42,275 nt of DNA from Cesiribacter andamanensis AMV16 (GCF_000348925.1 NZ_AODQ01000027.1:1-42275); one strand, 5' to 3'. Shown: positions 1-8,264, counted from the first letter of the stretch. The notes: a model not told the origin generated them from the letters alone. Made by a program: numbers and translations.

Positions 1-1
1 C

Positions 2-94
2 CCCTCGCTGCGCACAGAAGGCCTGCGTGTAGTGGGCCCCCAGGGCGATATCCCCAAGGCCGGACAGCGAGCCTATGTAAAAGGCACTTCATGA
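2..94 (+). CDS. S8-type secreted peptidase, upstream frame ending at a frameshift (partial)
   Basis: This frame is open from the window edge to a TGA at 92-94 and ends ...AGQRAYVKGTS. Its last residues look like the region just before the NYL...P motif that opens the beta-sandwich domain of Bacteroidota S8 peptidases. The matching continuation (MNYLWPAQDVRI) lies in the next frame from base 91. One extra T in the ACTTCATG context would join them as GTFMNYL. I read this as the tail of the upstream part of the same gene, not a separate protein. The catalytic domain would lie outside the window. The ATGA overlap with the next ORF mimics translational coupling but is probably incidental. Confidence 0.55.
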   Translation, partial: PSLRTEGLRVVGPQGDIPKAGQRAYVKGTS

Positions 95-1479
95 ACTATC
101 TGTGGCCGGCGCAGGATGTGCGCATCCGCCTGAGCTCCCTCCATCCGCAGGTTTCAGTACCCCAGCCCGAGCAGGCGCTGGGGAGCATGGGCATGCTGCA
201 GCAGCTTGAGCTGGCAGAGGAGGGGTTTGTGATCGACCTCCACCCAGACCTGTCCCCCAATGCCGAGATTGTGCTCAGGCTGGACTATTCGGCTGCCGGC
301 TATGAGGATTTTCAATTCATTCGGGTGCTGCTCAACCCCTCCTTCTATACCCTTCGGGAAAATAAGATAGCCACAACCATAAGTGGTACCGGCCGGGTGG
401 GCTATGAAGATGGCGCCAAGACCCGCGGCATAGGTTTTGAGTTTCAGGAAGAGAACATGCTCTATGAGATGGGCCTGATGATTGGGGTTGATAGCCAGCG
501 GGTGGTAAGCAGCGTACGGGCCCAGAGTGGCATACACGATGATTTTGTAGAGCTGGAGCGGCTGGAGCGGCAAGAGCCGGGCACCATTGCCGATGTAGAG
601 GTGAGCGGCCGCTTTACCGATGCCCGGGCCTACCACACCCGCCAGCTGGGGGTAGAGGTAGCCTATCGCATCTACGCCTGGCGGGAGGCCCCGCATGACC
701 AGTCGCTGCTGTTTATCTACAAGATCTATAACCGCACTGCCGCCCCCCTGGAAAAGTTGGTGGTGGGCTACTTTGCCGACTGGGACATCAACCCCCAGGG
801 CTATAAAGATCTGGCCGACTGGGACCCCAACACCCAAACGGCCCTTGTTTACGCTGCCCCCAAAGAAGGGCGGCGCGTAGCCGGCGTCCAGCTCCTGGGC
901 GCTACGCCCAATTACTGGGCCATGGATAATACCACCCATCTGCAGGAAGGAAACATAGGGGTGTATGACGGCTTTACGGAAGCCGAAAAGTACAAGGCCC
1001 TCTCCAGCGGCATAGCCAACCCCAGGGCCGGAGAGCCCGAGCAGGGAAGCGATGTGAGCATAGCCCTTGGAGCCGGCCCGTTTAGCCTGGCGCCGGGTGA
1101 TTCCCTCACCGTAGCCTTTGCCCTGCATGGGGCCGGCTCCATAGACGAGCTGCTGGCTGCCGCAGCACATATACAGGACTTATGGGAGCATACGGCCGGC
1201 CTGCATACGCCCACCGGCCTTGTGGCCAATAGCCTGCCGGGGCTGCAGCTGTACCCCAACCCCAGCAGGGGAGAAGTTACCCTCCACTGGCCTGAGCAAC
1301 AGCAACTGCCCTATACCCTGCGGGTGTTTGATAGGGCTGGCCGGCTGGTACAGGTGCAGCAGGCTACGGGTGCCGGGGCAGGGGGCATACGGCTGCAGCT
1401 GCCTCCCCAGGGGGGGCTATACCTGCTGGAGGTTCAGCAGGGGGGCAGACGAGCCCTGCGCCGGGTGCTGGTGCACTAG
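91..1479 (+). CDS. C-terminal part of an S8-type secreted peptidase with T9SS sorting domain (frameshifted)
   Basis: The 462-residue frame has no signal peptide and starts in the middle of a domain, so the ATG at 91 is probably not a native start. Residues about 1-370 resemble the non-catalytic beta-rich region that follows the protease domain in Bacteroidota S8 peptidases, with segments such as GYFADWDIN. Residues about 385-462 form a type IX secretion sorting domain: LYPNPSRGEVTLHW, then LRVFDRAGRLV, then GLYLLEVQQGGRRALRRVLV. Such domains send the protein across the outer membrane and are removed or anchored at the surface. The gene is convergent with hldD 22 bp away. The peptidase identity rests on family resemblance because the catalytic triad is not in the window. 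Confidence 0.75.
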   Translation: MNYLWPAQDVRIRLSSLHPQVSVPQPEQALGSMGMLQQLELAEEGFVIDLHPDLSPNAEIVLRLDYSAAGYEDFQFIRVLLNPSFYTLRENKIATTISGTGRVGYEDGAKTRGIGFEFQEENMLYEMGLMIGVDSQRVVSSVRAQSGIHDDFVELERLERQEPGTIADVEVSGRFTDARAYHTRQLGVEVAYRIYAWREAPHDQSLLFIYKIYNRTAAPLEKLVVGYFADWDINPQGYKDLADWDPNTQTALVYAAPKEGRRVAGVQLLGATPNYWAMDNTTHLQEGNIGVYDGFTEAEKYKALSSGIANPRAGEPEQGSDVSIALGAGPFSLAPGDSLTVAFALHGAGSIDELLAAAAHIQDLWEHTAGLHTPTGLVANSLPGLQLYPNPSRGEVTLHWPEQQQLPYTLRVFDRAGRLVQVQQATGAGAGGIRLQLPPQGGLYLLEVQQGGRRALRRVLVH

Positions 1480-1501
1480 ACAGGAAGGTGCTGAAATGGA
1501 T

Positions 1502-2467
1502 CTAGCTGGCTGAGCGGCTGCTTTCCAGCCGGGCAACATACTGCCGCACACCTTCTTCCAGCTCGGTAAAGGGGTGGGGGTAGCCTATGCCTTTGAGCTT
1601 GCCCATATCGGCTTCGGTAAAGTACTGGTAGGTGTCCCGGATATCGGCCGGAGTATCGATAAACTCGATTTGGGCAGGCAGCTGCAGGCTGCTGAATACG
1701 GCGGTTACCAGGTCTCTGAAGGTGCGGGCCTTGCCGCTGCCCAAATTGTAAATGCCGCTGTGCTGGCGGTGGTGCATCAGCCAGAGACACACCCGCGCCA
1801 CATCTTCCACATACACAAAATCGCGCATCTGCTCGCCATCCTTGAAATCGGGGTGGTGGGAGCGAAACAGGCGCATCCTGCCCGTTTCCTGTATTTGCCG
1901 GTAGGCATGCCAGATCACCGAGGCCATGCGGCCCTTATGGTTCTCGCCCCAGCCGTAGACGTTGAAGAATTTAAGTCCTGCCCAGAAAAAGGGGGCTTCC
2001 TGCTGCTGCAGCACCCATTTGTCAAATTCGTTTTTCGATTCGCCATAGGGGTTCAGGGGCTTAAGCTGCGGAATCAGGGCTTCCTCATCTTTGTAGCCCA
2101 GCTCGCCGGCGCCATAGGTAGCGGCCGAGGAGGCATATACCAGGGGGATCTGGTAGGCGGTGCATTTTTGCCAGAGGGCCTTGCTGTAATCGGTATTGAG
2201 CTCCCAGAGCAGCTGGTAGTCAAATTCGGTGGTATCGGTGCGGGCGCCTAGGTGAAAGATAAATTCCACCTCCTGTTCGTTTTGATCCAGCCATGCTAAA
2301 AAATTCCGGCGGTCAACCCGCTGCAAAAGCTTGGCTCCCTGCAGGTTTTTTTCCTTCTCGGGATTATCAAATATATCAACCGCCACCAGGTAGGTGTAGC
2401 CTTCGGCGTTAAGCGCATGTATAAGGCGGCTGCCAATAAAGCCGGCCGCACCGGTAACTACGATCAT
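1502..2467 (-). CDS. hldD: ADP-L-glycero-D-manno-heptose 6-epimerase
   Basis: This is a 321-residue extended short-chain dehydrogenase. It epimerises ADP-D-glycero- to ADP-L-glycero-D-manno-heptose in the cytoplasm for the inner core of lipopolysaccharide. The N-terminal NAD(P) motif GAAGFIG is at residues 6-12. The catalytic Ser region YASSAATYG is near residue 113 and the YxxxK pair is Y141/K145 (YGESK). Length is normal for HldD/RfaD. The ATG at 2467 directly begins the Rossmann strand MIVVTGAAG. It is transcribed away from the pterin synthase gene and lies close to lpxB, another LPS gene. A -7 box TATTTTTG lies about 20 bp upstream. Confidence 0.93.
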   Translation of the reverse strand: MIVVTGAAGFIGSRLIHALNAEGYTYLVAVDIFDNPEKEKNLQGAKLLQRVDRRNFLAWLDQNEQEVEFIFHLGARTDTTEFDYQLLWELNTDYSKALWQKCTAYQIPLVYASSAATYGAGELGYKDEEALIPQLKPLNPYGESKNEFDKWVLQQQEAPFFWAGLKFFNVYGWGENHKGRMASVIWHAYRQIQETGRMRLFRSHHPDFKDGEQMRDFVYVEDVARVCLWLMHHRQHSGIYNLGSGKARTFRDLVTAVFSSLQLPAQIEFIDTPADIRDTYQYFTEADMGKLKGIGYPHPFTELEEGVRQYVARLESSRSAS

Positions 2468-2487
2468 AGACGTATGCGTTGCAGGTT

Positions 2488-2495
2488 CAAAAATA
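2488..2495 (-). promoter_or_regulatory. Candidate -7 box for hldD
   Basis: On the minus strand the bases read TATTTTTG, matching the Bacteroidota consensus TAnnTTTG, 20 bp from the hldD ATG. No clear TTTG -33 element is seen at 19-23 bp, so the call rests on the -7 box and position. Confidence 0.5.
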
Positions 2496-2593
2496 ACGAA
2501 TTTCTCCTAAAGGCCCGGGTTCCCACCAAACTAAAGCCCTGCCCGGCGGGTTTGCAGAAAACAGGCCCACTTTCAGAAAATAAGAAAAGGCCG

Positions 2594-2601
2594 TACCTTT
2601 G
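2594..2601 (+). promoter_or_regulatory. -7 box for the PTPS-type gene; decides its start
   Basis: TACCTTTG is a full match to the TAnnTTTG consensus, 27 bp before the ATG at 2629. An in-frame TTG at 2599 lies inside this box and so cannot be the translation start. Confidence 0.7.
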
Positions 2602-2628
2602 CCCCCTTACCGTATCGGGTACTCGCAC

Positions 2629-3048
2629 ATGGTATACATAAGCCGGAAAGAACATTTTAATGCAGCCCATAAGCTGTATAACCCTAACTGGACCCCTGAA
2701 AAAAATACAGAGGTGTTTGGCCCCTGTGCCAATGTGAACTGGCATGGCCACAACTTTGAGCTGATCGTTACGGTGAAGGGTACCCCCGACCCTGAAACCG
2801 GCTTTGTGGTAGACCTGAAAAAGCTCAGTACGCTCATTCGCCGGGAGGTGATTGATAAGCTGGACCATAAAAACCTCAACGAGGATGTTGACTTTATGAA
2901 GGGAAAAATGGCCAGCTGCGAAAACCTGATCCTGGAGATCTGGAAGATCCTGGAAGTCCCCGTGGGCGACATCACCCCCTATGGCCGGCTGCACAGCCTT
3001 CGCCTCTACGAGACCCCCCGCAACTATGTGGAGTATTTTGGGGAATAG
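2629..3048 (+). CDS. 6-pyruvoyl-tetrahydropterin synthase family protein (PTPS-like, COG0720)
   Basis: The 139-residue protein has the family zinc ligands H14 (FNAAH), H39 and H41 (HGH), the catalytic Cys C33, the LDHKNLN motif and a conserved Glu in CENLILEIW. Family members act on 7,8-dihydroneopterin triphosphate, giving 6-pyruvoyl-tetrahydropterin (biopterin route) or 6-carboxytetrahydropterin (QueD, queuosine route). Here Cys is followed by five residues before HGH, and the surrounding text VFGPCANVNWHGHNF resembles animal PTPS. E. coli QueD has three residues between Cys and HGH. I therefore favour a biopterin-type role; annotation pipelines may still call it QueD. A pterin-dependent phenylalanine hydroxylase is encoded 11 kb away. 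The start is the ATG just downstream of a TACCTTTG promoter. Confidence 0.85.
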   Translation: MVYISRKEHFNAAHKLYNPNWTPEKNTEVFGPCANVNWHGHNFELIVTVKGTPDPETGFVVDLKKLSTLIRREVIDKLDHKNLNEDVDFMKGKMASCENLILEIWKILEVPVGDITPYGRLHSLRLYETPRNYVEYFGE

Positions 3049-3065
3049 GGGATGTTGGTCGATGA

Positions 3066-3268
3066 ACAATGGACAATGGACATCAGACAATGGGGAAAGG
3101 GTGTAGAGGAATATATCCTCAACTTTTAATAGCAAAACAGATAGCCCAAATAGATGCCATAATCCGGCTTTGACATTTCACCAAAGGCCCAACGTCCATT
3201 GCGGATCGCCGCCAGGCCTATCGTCCATTGTCTGATGTCCATTGTCCATTGTCTATTGTCCATCGTCC
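3066..3268. repeat. Heptamer arrays in inverted pair, gap PTPS-lpxB
   Basis: The left arm consists of 7-bp units in GA phase (GACAATG, GACATCA, GACAATG). The right arm, 3224-3268, has six units in TC phase (TCCATTG, TCTGATG, TCCATTG, TCCATTG, TCTATTG, TCCATCG). Bases 3066-3093 and 3225-3252 are a perfect 28-bp inverted repeat, and the variant unit GACATCA is mirrored as TGATGTC. The 131-bp spacer shows no gene. The right array ends 48 bp before lpxB. A TTG at 3280 and TACCTTAA at 3303 could be its promoter. Confidence 0.85.
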
Positions 3269-3316
3269 AATACCCCTTCTTGTCAATCCCCTCATCCCTT
3301 CGTACCTTAACCCCCT

Positions 3317-4432
3317 ATGAAGTATTTTCTGATAGCCGGTGAGCGCTCCGGTGATTTGCATGGAGGTAATCTGGTACGGGCCCTGCGCCAGGAAGATGCG
3401 GATGCCAACTGCAGAGGCTTTGGCGGCGAGTATATGGCCCAGGCCGGCATGCAGCTGCTGGTGCACTATGAAAAGGGAGCCTTTATGGGCTTTTTGGAGG
3501 TAGCCGCCAATCTGCCAATCATTCTGGGCCTGTTTAGGCGTGCCAAGCAGGAAATTCTCAAATTCCGGCCCGATGTGATCATCCTCATTGACTATGCCGG
3601 TTTTAACCTGCGCATGGCCAAGTGGGCCAAAGAAAAGGGCTTTAAGGTCTACTATTATATTTCGCCTAAGATCTGGGCCTGGAACCAGAAGCGGGCGCTC
3701 AAGATCAAAAAGTATGTAGACCGTATGTTTGTGATCATGCCCTTTGAGCAGGAGTTTTACCAGCGCTGGGGCATGACGGTCGATTTTGTGGGCAATCCCC
3801 TGCTGGATGCCATCCGGGACTTTACTCCCAAACCGGAGTTTCGCAGCCAGAACAGTCTTTCCCGTAAACCCATCATTGCGCTCTTACCCGGCAGCCGCAA
3901 GCAGGAGGTGGCTAGCCTACTGGAGGTGATGCTGCCGGTGAGCCGCCACTTTCCCGATTATACCTTTGTAATTGCCGGGCTTACTACCCTTCCTGCCATC
4001 TTATATGCTCCTGCCGAGGGCTACCCCAATGTGCAGATTGCCTATGATCAGACCTACGAGCTGCTCAGCGAGGCCTCTGCTGCTGTTGTTGCCTCCGGCA
4101 CGGCTACGCTGGAAACAGCCCTGTTTGAAGTGCCGCAGGTAGTGGTGTACAAAACCGGCTGGACTACCTACCAGATCGCTAAGCGCCTTATAACCGTTCA
4201 GTACATCAGCCTGGCCAACCTGGTGGCCGGCGAGGGACTGGTGCCCGAACTGATCCAGCATGAGCTTACACAGGAACGTCTGCAGGCTGAGTTGCAGAAG
4301 ATCGTCCCCGGCGGCCCCGATCGCAACCGCCAGCTGCAGGGTTACCAAAAGCTCAAATCTGAAATGGGCGAGGAGGCCGCCTCCCAGCGCACCGCCCGCC
4401 TGATGGTGGGGTATCTGCAAAAGGGGGGGTAG
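3317..4432 (+). CDS. lpxB: Lipid-A-disaccharide synthase
   Basis: The 371-residue GT19 glycosyltransferase joins UDP-2,3-diacylglucosamine and lipid X to give the tetraacyl disaccharide of lipid A at the inner face of the cytoplasmic membrane. The N-terminus MKYFLIAGERSGDLHGGNL is the family signature. The middle carries YYISPKIWAWNQKR and VDFVGNPLLDAI, and the nucleotide-binding half carries ALLPGSRKQEV and ASGTATLETALF. Length is normal and the ATG starts the conserved region directly. A near-consensus TACCTTAA ends 7 bp before the ATG, so the mRNA may have almost no leader. It is followed by a 396-bp repeat-rich gap. Confidence 0.95.
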   Translation: MKYFLIAGERSGDLHGGNLVRALRQEDADANCRGFGGEYMAQAGMQLLVHYEKGAFMGFLEVAANLPIILGLFRRAKQEILKFRPDVIILIDYAGFNLRMAKWAKEKGFKVYYYISPKIWAWNQKRALKIKKYVDRMFVIMPFEQEFYQRWGMTVDFVGNPLLDAIRDFTPKPEFRSQNSLSRKPIIALLPGSRKQEVASLLEVMLPVSRHFPDYTFVIAGLTTLPAILYAPAEGYPNVQIAYDQTYELLSEASAAVVASGTATLETALFEVPQVVVYKTGWTTYQIAKRLITVQYISLANLVAGEGLVPELIQHELTQERLQAELQKIVPGGPDRNRQLQGYQKLKSEMGEEAASQRTARLMVGYLQKGG

Positions 4433-4444
4433 TCATCTGGCTCG

Positions 4445-4690
4445 ATTGCATGGCATTATAGCATGGCATTATAGCATGGCCCCAAAGCATGGCCCTTACA
4501 GACCATGCTCGCATTATGTCGCCCCTTTGGGGCTCAGGGGCTGGCTTGGTGATTCTATGCAATGTTTTTAAATGAGCCGGCGGGTGTCAGGCCGGGAACC
4601 CAGCCCTGAAGGGGCGGTATAGTATTAGCATGGTCTGCAAGGGCCATGCTTTGGGGCCATGCTTTGGGGTCATGCTTTGGGGCCATGTAT
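4445..4690. repeat. Period-13 tandem repeats arranged as a long inverted repeat
   Basis: The left side repeats 13-bp units (GCATGGCATTATA twice, then GCATGGCCCCAAA). The right side repeats GCCATGCTTTGGG three times with one change. Bases 4473-4509 and 4627-4663 are inverted copies matching at 36 of 37 positions, and the single difference still allows a G-U pair in RNA. Inside, CGCCCCTT at about 4520 and AAGGGGCG at about 4610 can pair too. The structure lies between convergent lpxB and clpX. I see no ORF of substance in the 4433-4828 gap. Confidence 0.85.
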
Positions 4691-4773
4691 GGAACCATGC
4701 GCATGTGCCACGACGGGCCCCTTCTATTGGGCCATGCTACCGGCCCATCCTACGGGAGCAGATCAGAACACAA

Positions 4774-4807
4774 AAAAAAGCGCCAGATGCTTATCCGGCG
4801 CTTTTTT
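4774..4807. terminator. Bidirectional terminator between lpxB and clpX
   Basis: Stem GCGCC/GGCGC with inner GAT/ATC, flanked by eight A on the left and six T on the right, so it can stop transcription on both strands. It lies 22 bp beyond the clpX stop codon. Confidence 0.85.
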
Positions 4808-4828
4808 GTTTAGTGCTCTTCGGCAGCC

Positions 4829-6067
4829 TTAGGCCACCTTCAGTTTTTTGAATTTCGATTTTTCGATCTTCTCCTCGGCATATTCCCGGCTTACCATAAA
4901 CTCGCTTACCCCCTTCTCAGACGGCAGCTCGTACATGGCATCGGTAATGATGCTTTCGCAGATAGAGCGCAGCCCGCGGGCGCCCAGCTTGTTTTCCATG
5001 GCCTTGCTTACAATGTAATCAAGGGCATCGTCGGTAAACTGCAGGGCAATGTCCTCCATCTCAAACAGCTTCTGGTACTGACGCACCAGGGCGTTTTTGG
5101 GCTCGGTCAGAATGCGCTTGAGCGTTTCGGCATCCAGCGGATTCAGGTAGGTAACGATGGGCAGGCGGCCCAGCAGCTCCGGGATCAGACCGAATTGCTT
5201 CAGGTCCTGCGAGGTTACATACTGCAGCATGTTGTTCTCGTCAATGCTGGTGCGGTCCATCATCTGGTCTACGTTGGCAAAGCCCAGCTGGCGGGTATTC
5301 AGGCGGTTGCCAATAATGCGGTGCACCCCATCAAACGCTCCTCCGCAAATGAAGAGGATGTTTTCGGTATTGATGGAGATCATTTTCTGGTCGGGGTGCT
5401 TGCGGCCGCCCTGAGGGGGTACGTTCACAATAGAGCCTTCCAGCAGCTTGAGCAGGCCCTGCTGTACCCCTTCGCCGCTTACATCGCGGGTAATGGAGGG
5501 GTTGTCGGACTTGCGGGCTATTTTGTCGATCTCATCAATGTACACAATGCCGCGCTCGGCCGCGTCTACCTTATAGTCGGCTGATTGCAGCAGGCGCGTC
5601 AGGATGCTTTCCACATCTTCGCCCACATAGCCGGCTTCGGTGAGCACGGTGGCATCGGCAATGCAGAAGGGCACTTCCAGGATCTTGGCCAGGGAGCGGG
5701 CCAGGTAGGTTTTACCCGTGCCGGTTTCGCCCACCATGATGATGTTGGACTTCTCGATGATAATGTCATCGTTCTTGGTGCGCTTTTTCTGCAAAATGCG
5801 CTTGTAGTGGTTGTACACCGCTACCGAAAGAACCTTCTTGGCATCGTCCTGCCCTACCACATACTGGTCGAGGTGCTTTTTCATGTCTGTGGGTTTAATG
5901 AGCTTAAACTCCGGCAGACTTTCTTTATTTTTTGTTTTGAGCTCCTCGGTGAGGATCTGGTTTGCCTGGGTGATGCATTTGTCGCATATGTGTGCGTGGA
6001 TGCCGGAAATCATCAGATCGACATCTTTCTTGCTTCTCCCGCAAAACGAACAGGTTACTTGCGCCAT
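4829..6067 (-). CDS. clpX: ATP-dependent Clp protease ATP-binding subunit ClpX
   Basis: The 412-residue AAA+ unfoldase recognises tagged substrates and feeds them to ClpP. The N-terminal C4 zinc domain uses C6, C9, C28 and C31. Walker A GETGTGKT is at residues 113-120 and Walker B IVYIDEID ends near residue 180. The LGF loop that docks on ClpP lies in [11 protein letters not shown] chose the ATG at 6067 because it begins the usual [10 protein letters not shown] terminus and has AGAAGGG upstream. A longer frame from 6088 would need a TTG start. It lies 45 bp downstream of clpP, presumably cotranscribed, and ends at a bidirectional terminator. Confidence 0.97.
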   Translation of the reverse strand: MAQVTCSFCGRSKKDVDLMISGIHAHICDKCITQANQILTEELKTKNKESLPEFKLIKPTDMKKHLDQYVVGQDDAKKVLSVAVYNHYKRILQKKRTKNDDIIIEKSNIIMVGETGTGKTYLARSLAKILEVPFCIADATVLTEAGYVGEDVESILTRLLQSADYKVDAAERGIVYIDEIDKIARKSDNPSITRDVSGEGVQQGLLKLLEGSIVNVPPQGGRKHPDQKMISINTENILFICGGAFDGVHRIIGNRLNTRQLGFANVDQMMDRTSIDENNMLQYVTSQDLKQFGLIPELLGRLPIVTYLNPLDAETLKRILTEPKNALVRQYQKLFEMEDIALQFTDDALDYIVSKAMENKLGARGLRSICESIITDAMYELPSEKGVSEFMVSREYAEEKIEKSKFKKLKVA

Positions 6068-6112
6068 AGAATCCCTTCTTTTCTCCAATTACGTATGCTT
6101 CTAATTATCAAG

Positions 6113-6808
6113 TTACTCTTTCTTTTTCTCCCGCACCAGTACTTCGTCAATTAGGCCGTATTCTTTGGCCTCTTCGGCGCGCATCCAGTAATCGCGGTCA
6201 GAGTCTTTCTCTATTTGTTCATACGATTTGCCGGAGTGTTGCGCCAGAATTTCGTACAGTTCTTTTTTCAGCTGCAGGATCTGGCGGGCGGTGATCTCAA
6301 TGTCAGAGGCCTGTCCCTGTGCGCCCCCCAGCGGCTGGTGAATCATGATGCGGGCGTGTGGCAGCGAGGAGCGCTTGCGGGCGGCACCACCGGCCAGCAG
6401 TACGGCGCCCATAGAAGCAGCAAGGCCGGTACAGATGGTGGATACATCGGGATTGATGTACTGCATGGTATCATAAATGCCCAGACCGGCATATACCGAG
6501 CCACCGGGGCTGTTGATGTAGAGTAGCACGTCCTTTTTGGGGTCGGCCGACTCCAGGAACAGCAGCTGTGCGGTAATTACGTTGGCGATGAGATCATCTA
6601 CCTGGGTGCCCAGGAAAATAATGCGGTCCATCATCAGGCGGGAAAATACATCGATCTCCCGGAAGTTGGTAGGGCGCTCTTCAATCACCGAACGGGTCAT
6701 GCCCTGGGGCTGCATAAGCTCTACATGCTTAAAGTAGCTGTCAATGGCCGATCCGCTTATTCCTCTGCCGTGTACGGCATATTTTCTAAATTCGTCTCTA
6801 TTCAACAT
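6113..6808 (-). CDS. clpP: ATP-dependent Clp protease proteolytic subunit
   Basis: The 231-residue S14 serine protease forms the tetradecameric chamber of ClpXP. The catalytic triad is S132 (LAASMGA), H157 (MIHQPLGG) and D206 (SDRDYWM). The substrate-binding turn [11 protein letters not shown] is near residue 100. Compared with the 207-residue E. coli protein it has an N-terminal extension of about 25-30 residues, as in other Bacteroidota. The ATG at 6808 follows a TATTTTTG promoter box by 28 bp. clpX follows on the same strand, and trigger factor lies upstream behind its own terminator, the common tig-clpP-clpX order. Confidence 0.97.
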   Translation of the reverse strand: MLNRDEFRKYAVHGRGISGSAIDSYFKHVELMQPQGMTRSVIEERPTNFREIDVFSRLMMDRIIFLGTQVDDLIANVITAQLLFLESADPKKDVLLYINSPGGSVYAGLGIYDTMQYINPDVSTICTGLAASMGAVLLAGGAARKRSSLPHARIMIHQPLGGAQGQASDIEITARQILQLKKELYEILAQHSGKSYEQIEKDSDRDYWMRAEEAKEYGLIDEVLVREKKKE

Positions 6809-6835
6809 GTGGGCTGCGAGTTAATTGGTGCTATA

Positions 6836-6843
6836 CAAAAATA
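6836..6843 (-). promoter_or_regulatory. -7 box for clpP-clpX, fused to the tig terminator tail
   Basis: The minus strand reads TATTTTTG (TAnnTTTG). It begins 3 nt after the T-rich tail of the tig terminator and lies 28 bp before the clpP ATG. Confidence 0.6.
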
Positions 6844-6846
6844 AAG

Positions 6847-6873
6847 AAAAAGTCCTTTGTTGAAAGGACTTTT
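6847..6873 (-). terminator. Intrinsic terminator of tig
   Basis: A perfect stem AAGTCCTTT/AAAGGACTT with a 3-nt loop, followed on the minus strand by CTTTTTCTTTATTTTT. It separates tig from clpP. The near-symmetric A/T flanks might also allow plus-strand activity. Confidence 0.85.
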
Positions 6874-6896
6874 CTAATAACCGCGTAAAAGCCGGT

Positions 6897-8231
6897 TTAG
6901 TTTACTTGTGCCTGCTTCCGAAATTCTTCAGCAGTTACCGTGTTTTCGCTGAGGGTGGCCTTTTGGCGCACGGCCTCCAGCACCTTGTCGCTACGCAGCT
7001 TGTTGTAGACCCGCATGTAATTCTGGCCGTCCTTGTCCTGCAGGTAGTTGGTGGCGTAAGAGTCCAGGGTTTCCTCGATCTCATCGCCCATGCCATACTG
7101 GCGGAACTGCTGACGGATTCCGTCCTTCACATCTTCCATCACATCTTTGGGATCTACTTTGATCTCCTGTGTATCGGCAATGCGGTTCTGGATCAGGGAC
7201 CAGCGCAGGTCGGTGGCAAAGATGGGGTATTCATCCTCCAGCTCCTTGTCGGTGATCTTTTCGTTGGTAGCCTTTAGCCAGCGCTTCAGAAAATCGTCGG
7301 GCAGGGCAATGTCGGTACGGCTCAGCAGCGCTTCCCGTATGCGGGCATTGGCCAGACGGGTGGCCTCGCGGTCGTAATTCTCCTGCACGGTTTCGCGCAC
7401 CTTGATGCGGAATTCCTCTTCAGACGATACGACACCGGGACCAAAAATCTTATCAAACAGCTCCTGGTTCAGCTCGGCGGGCTCGCGGCGGTTGAGCTTC
7501 TCTACCGTAAAGGTAAAATCACCCTCCAGTTTATCGGCTTCCTCGGGGTTGAGGCCGGTGGCGGTGGCCAGGGCAGAGGGGTTGGCAAACGCCTCTTTGA
7601 TGTCGAAAGAAACCGAATCGCCGGCCTTCAGGCCCTTAAAGAGCTTTTGGGTCTCGGCTGTCAGGTCTTCGGGCGACAGCAGACCGTTGTGTTTGAACTC
7701 GCCTTCTTCGGCCTTCAGCTCGCCATAGAACATATCACCTTCCTGGGCTGGGCCTTCGGGGTTGGTCATCTGGCCAAACTGCTTGCGCAGGTTGTCAAGG
7801 GTCTCCTCCAGCAGGGCATCATCTACCGCTACGGAAGGGCGTTCAATGGTCAGATCATCCAGCTTCACCTCAAAATCGCCGGCCATGCCTACATCAAAGG
7901 TAAAGCTCAGGTCTTGTTTGCTGTCCCAGTCAATGCTGGCGGCATCTTCGCGCCGGGGCAGGGGCTCGCCCAGCACATTGATCTTGTTCTCGCGGATATA
8001 GTTCTGCAGGGAGCTGCTAAGAAGCTGGTTAACTTCGTCTACCAGAATGGATTTGCCGTACATTTTACGGATCAGGCTATCCGGTACCTTGCCTGGACGG
8101 AAGCCTTTAATCTGGGCCTTCTTCCGGTATTCCCGGATTTTTTCTTCTACCTTAGGTTGGTAATCCGCTTCGCTTAGCGTAATTTTAATGGAAGCCTCGG
8201 TAGGGTTTTTCTTGTCTAACTGAATGTCCAA
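6897..8231 (-). CDS. tig: Trigger factor (ribosome-associated chaperone)
   Basis: The 444-residue protein binds near the ribosomal exit tunnel and shields nascent chains. The ribosome-binding signature GFRPGKVP is at residues 43-50 of the N-terminal domain. The middle PPIase-like region (about 150-240) is weakly conserved. The C-terminal arms (about 260-435) are helical and charged (LSRTDIALPDDFLKRWLKATN). Length fits the family. The ATG at 8231 starts the conserved beta strand MDIQLDKK. It is upstream of clpP on the same strand, with a terminator between them and its own TATTTTTG promoter box. Confidence 0.95.
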   Translation of the reverse strand: MDIQLDKKNPTEASIKITLSEADYQPKVEEKIREYRKKAQIKGFRPGKVPDSLIRKMYGKSILVDEVNQLLSSSLQNYIRENKINVLGEPLPRREDAASIDWDSKQDLSFTFDVGMAGDFEVKLDDLTIERPSVAVDDALLEETLDNLRKQFGQMTNPEGPAQEGDMFYGELKAEEGEFKHNGLLSPEDLTAETQKLFKGLKAGDSVSFDIKEAFANPSALATATGLNPEEADKLEGDFTFTVEKLNRREPAELNQELFDKIFGPGVVSSEEEFRIKVRETVQENYDREATRLANARIREALLSRTDIALPDDFLKRWLKATNEKITDKELEDEYPIFATDLRWSLIQNRIADTQEIKVDPKDVMEDVKDGIRQQFRQYGMGDEIEETLDSYATNYLQDKDGQNYMRVYNKLRSDKVLEAVRQKATLSENTVTAEEFRKQAQVN

Positions 8232-8256
8232 AACTATAAGCCTTTATAGGGTGGTA

Positions 8257-8264
8257 CAAAAATA
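8257..8264 (-). promoter_or_regulatory. -7 box for tig, inside the tRNA-Leu terminator tail
   Basis: The minus strand reads TATTTTTG, 25 bp before the tig ATG. The box is part of the U-rich tract that follows the tRNA-Leu terminator hairpin, so one stretch seems to serve both functions. Confidence 0.55.

Noticed and set aside
91-94. ATGA overlap as translational coupling of two genes
   Set aside because: The second ORF begins mid-domain without a signal peptide, and both pieces fit one peptidase, so a frameshift explains it better.
2599-2628. N-terminal extension of the PTPS-type protein
   Set aside because: The TTG start lies in the TACCTTTG promoter box.
6068-6088. N-terminal extension of ClpX
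   Set aside because: It would need a TTG start, and the ATG at 6067 has an AGAAGGG sequence upstream and gives the normal N-terminus.
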